Origin: Hyphomonadaceae bacterium UBA2389 | Lineage (GTDB): Bacteria > Pseudomonadota > Alphaproteobacteria > Caulobacterales > Aquidulcibacteraceae | Direction: 5' to 3' | NCBI GenBank assembly: GCA_002343395.1 | Contig: DDSN01000119.1 | Location: forward strand, 17,236 to 41,664 | DNA: 24,429 bases | In this document: positions 23,206 through 24,429 of the stretch, piece by piece | Layout of the letters: each line of letters opens with the position of its first letter | Position numbering within the stretch: the first letter of the stretch is position 1 | Made by a program: the position numbers and the translations under genes | Notes under the pieces: generated by a model | Told to the model about the DNA's origin: nothing | The model's database searches: none | What the model saw: only the letters and a program-made list of their open reading frames with translations

Positions 23206-24137
23206 GCGCGGGCGCCATTCCGCTTGTAACGGCGCGCCGGCGATCGGCGCTTGCGCGTGCGCTGGGGCCTGCGATCGCCGAAGCGCTCGCCGCGCCGGAC
23301 GTTGTGGAAGCGCTGATCAATGCAGACGGGCGCCTGTGGCTCGACCGTATTGGCGCGGGCCTTGTCCCAACGCCGCACGTGCTTTCGTCGCAAGACCGAG
23401 AAGCTGCGATCCGTCTCCTGGCGCATGAGGCCGGTGAGATCGTCGGTGAGGCGCACCCGTCCTTGCAGACGATCCTGCCGGACAGCGCCGCGCGTGTTCA
23501 GGCGCTGTTGCCGCCGCTGGTGGAGGCGCCCGTGCTTGCGATCCGCAAGCGTCCGCGCGCCGTGTATACGCTCGCCGATTATGTGGAGGGCGGCATCGCA
23601 ACGCCCGCGCAGGCCGCCATGCTCGCGGATGCGGTCGCCGCCAAGCGCAACATCATCGTCGCCGGTGGCACGGGCTCGGGCAAGACGACGCTCTTGAATG
23701 CGTTTTTGGCGGAGGCGCCCTTCCTGACGTCCCGCGTCGTCATTCTGGAAGACACCGCCGAACTGCAATGTGGAAGCCCCAACGCGGTTCAGCTGCTGAC
23801 CAAGCGCACCGATCCGCCGATCAATATGCGCGAGTTGGTGCAGATGACCCTTCGGCTCCGCCCCGATCGCATCGTGGTCGGCGAAGTGCGCGATGGCGCA
23901 GCGCTTGAAGTCCTCAAAGCCTGGAATACTGGTCATCCGGGCGGGCTCCTGACGCTGCACGCCAATTCCGCGGCCGATGCGCTGATGCGTCTGGAAGACC
24001 TTTGCATGGAGGCGCGCGCAACGCCGCCGAAGCGCCTCATCGCCAGCGCTGTCGATATCATCGTCTTCATCGCCCGCCGCGAAGGCGGGCGCGTCATCAC
24101 CGAAATTCTGGAAGCGGACGATGTCCGGGGAGACTAA
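23202..24137 (+). CDS. trbB: Conjugal transfer ATPase TrbB (VirB11-like)
   Basis: This 311-residue member of the VirB11/TrbB traffic ATPases forms hexamers at the cytoplasmic face of the type IV secretion machinery and powers pilus assembly and substrate transfer. Visible motifs are Walker A GGTGSGKTT at 155-163, the Asp box VVILEDTAELQ near 180-190, Walker B DRIVVGEVRDG near 223-233 and the His-box GGLLTLHANSA near 247-257. GTG 23202 overlaps the copG stop by 4 bp, so translation is coupled. The trbC gene begins 2 bp after its stop. Confidence 0.95.
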   Translation: MSAGAIPLVTARRRSALARALGPAIAEALAAPDVVEALINADGRLWLDRIGAGLVPTPHVLSSQDREAAIRLLAHEAGEIVGEAHPSLQTILPDSAARVQALLPPLVEAPVLAIRKRPRAVYTLADYVEGGIATPAQAAMLADAVAAKRNIIVAGGTGSGKTTLLNAFLAEAPFLTSRVVILEDTAELQCGSPNAVQLLTKRTDPPINMRELVQMTLRLRPDRIVVGEVRDGAALEVLKAWNTGHPGGLLTLHANSAADALMRLEDLCMEARATPPKRLIASAVDIIVFIARREGGRVITEILEADDVRGD

Positions 24138-24139
24138 GC

Positions 24140-24429
24140 ATGAAGTCAGATCGTGTTTTACGTATCGCGGCATTGGGGGCAGCGCTGCTTGCATGCGCTG
24201 CGCCTGCTTACGCCGCCGGTTCCGGCATGCCGTGGGAGGGACCGCTCGAACAAATCGTCGATTCCATCACTGGTCCCGTCGCGCGCGCTGCCGCCGTCAT
24301 CGCCATTGTCATCGCCGGCGTCACCATCATCTTCTCTGAAGGCGGCGGCGGGGTCAGGAAGCTCGCCTTCGTGGGACTGGGTATCGCCATCATGTTCGCG
24401 GCGGTGTCGTTCTTCCTCGACTTCTTCGG
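24140..24429 (+). CDS. trbC: Conjugal pilin TrbC/VirB2, partial
   Basis: The first 96 codons are present; the window ends inside the gene. A signal peptide covers about residues 1-26 (cleavage after APAYAA). It is followed by the amphipathic segment PLEQIVDSITGPVA and two hydrophobic helices (about 47-64 and 75-95) separated by a short glycine-rich loop (EGGGGVRK). This is the TrbC/VirB2 pilin layout. The protein forms the conjugative pilus. Remaining trb genes are expected downstream. Confidence 0.9.
   Translation, partial: MKSDRVLRIAALGAALLACAAPAYAAGSGMPWEGPLEQIVDSITGPVARAAAVIAIVIAGVTIIFSEGGGGVRKLAFVGLGIAIMFAAVSFFLDFF

Noticed and set aside
1..24429. CRISPR array, tRNA, rRNA
   Set aside because: No regularly spaced repeats with unique spacers, no tRNA-like cloverleaf with a TTCGANTC arm and no rRNA-like stretch were seen.

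Overview
The window is high-GC DNA with alphaproteobacterial-looking genes (Tat/TonB/ArdC/Trb-type proteins; a Caulobacterales or Hyphomonadaceae-like host is my inference). It reads as part of an integrative conjugative element or conjugative plasmid. One backbone block lies at the left on the minus strand: a ParB-like protein, the antirestriction protein ArdC and a DUF262/HNH protein. A second block lies at the right on the plus strand: TraG coupling protein, a CopG-type ribbon-helix-helix protein, TrbB ATPase and the start of TrbC pilin. About 12 kb of cargo and debris separates them. No relaxase gene is visible.

Region 1-8660. The key feature is a complete RIT (recombinase-in-trio) element at about 1995-5859: three overlapping tyrosine recombinase genes with intact catalytic residues, bounded by 30-bp inverted repeats matching at 28 of 30 positions. 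It sits inside ardC. The last 42 codons of ardC lie on the left of the element (1863-1991) and the first 265 on the right (5862-6656). A 5-bp repeat TTCAG (1990-1994 and 5860-5864) flanks the insertion, and joining the halves through it restores a 307-codon in-frame ardC. The element has 26 bp at its right end, outside the inverted repeat, that belong neither to ardC nor to the repeat.

Region 8660-20745 is cargo. On the plus strand, an AraC regulator is followed 22 bp later by a CPBP membrane protease. On the minus strand there are a small membrane protein, remnants of a short membrane ORF and of an amidase, a Tat-exported flavin amine oxidase overlapping a c-type cytochrome gene by 4 bp, short possibly decayed ORFs, and a TonB-dependent receptor with a good promoter. 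A complete IS3-family element (16875-18192) has removed the N-terminus of a spermidine-dehydrogenase-like gene (18193-19814), with no target duplication visible. An Lrp/AsnC regulator follows. Together these suggest a periplasmic amine/polyamine catabolism module, partly decayed.

Region 20528-24429 starts with an AT-richer control region carrying a 13-bp direct repeat at 20-bp spacing and a short hairpin. It then runs as a tightly packed traG-copG-trbB-trbC operon that continues beyond the window.
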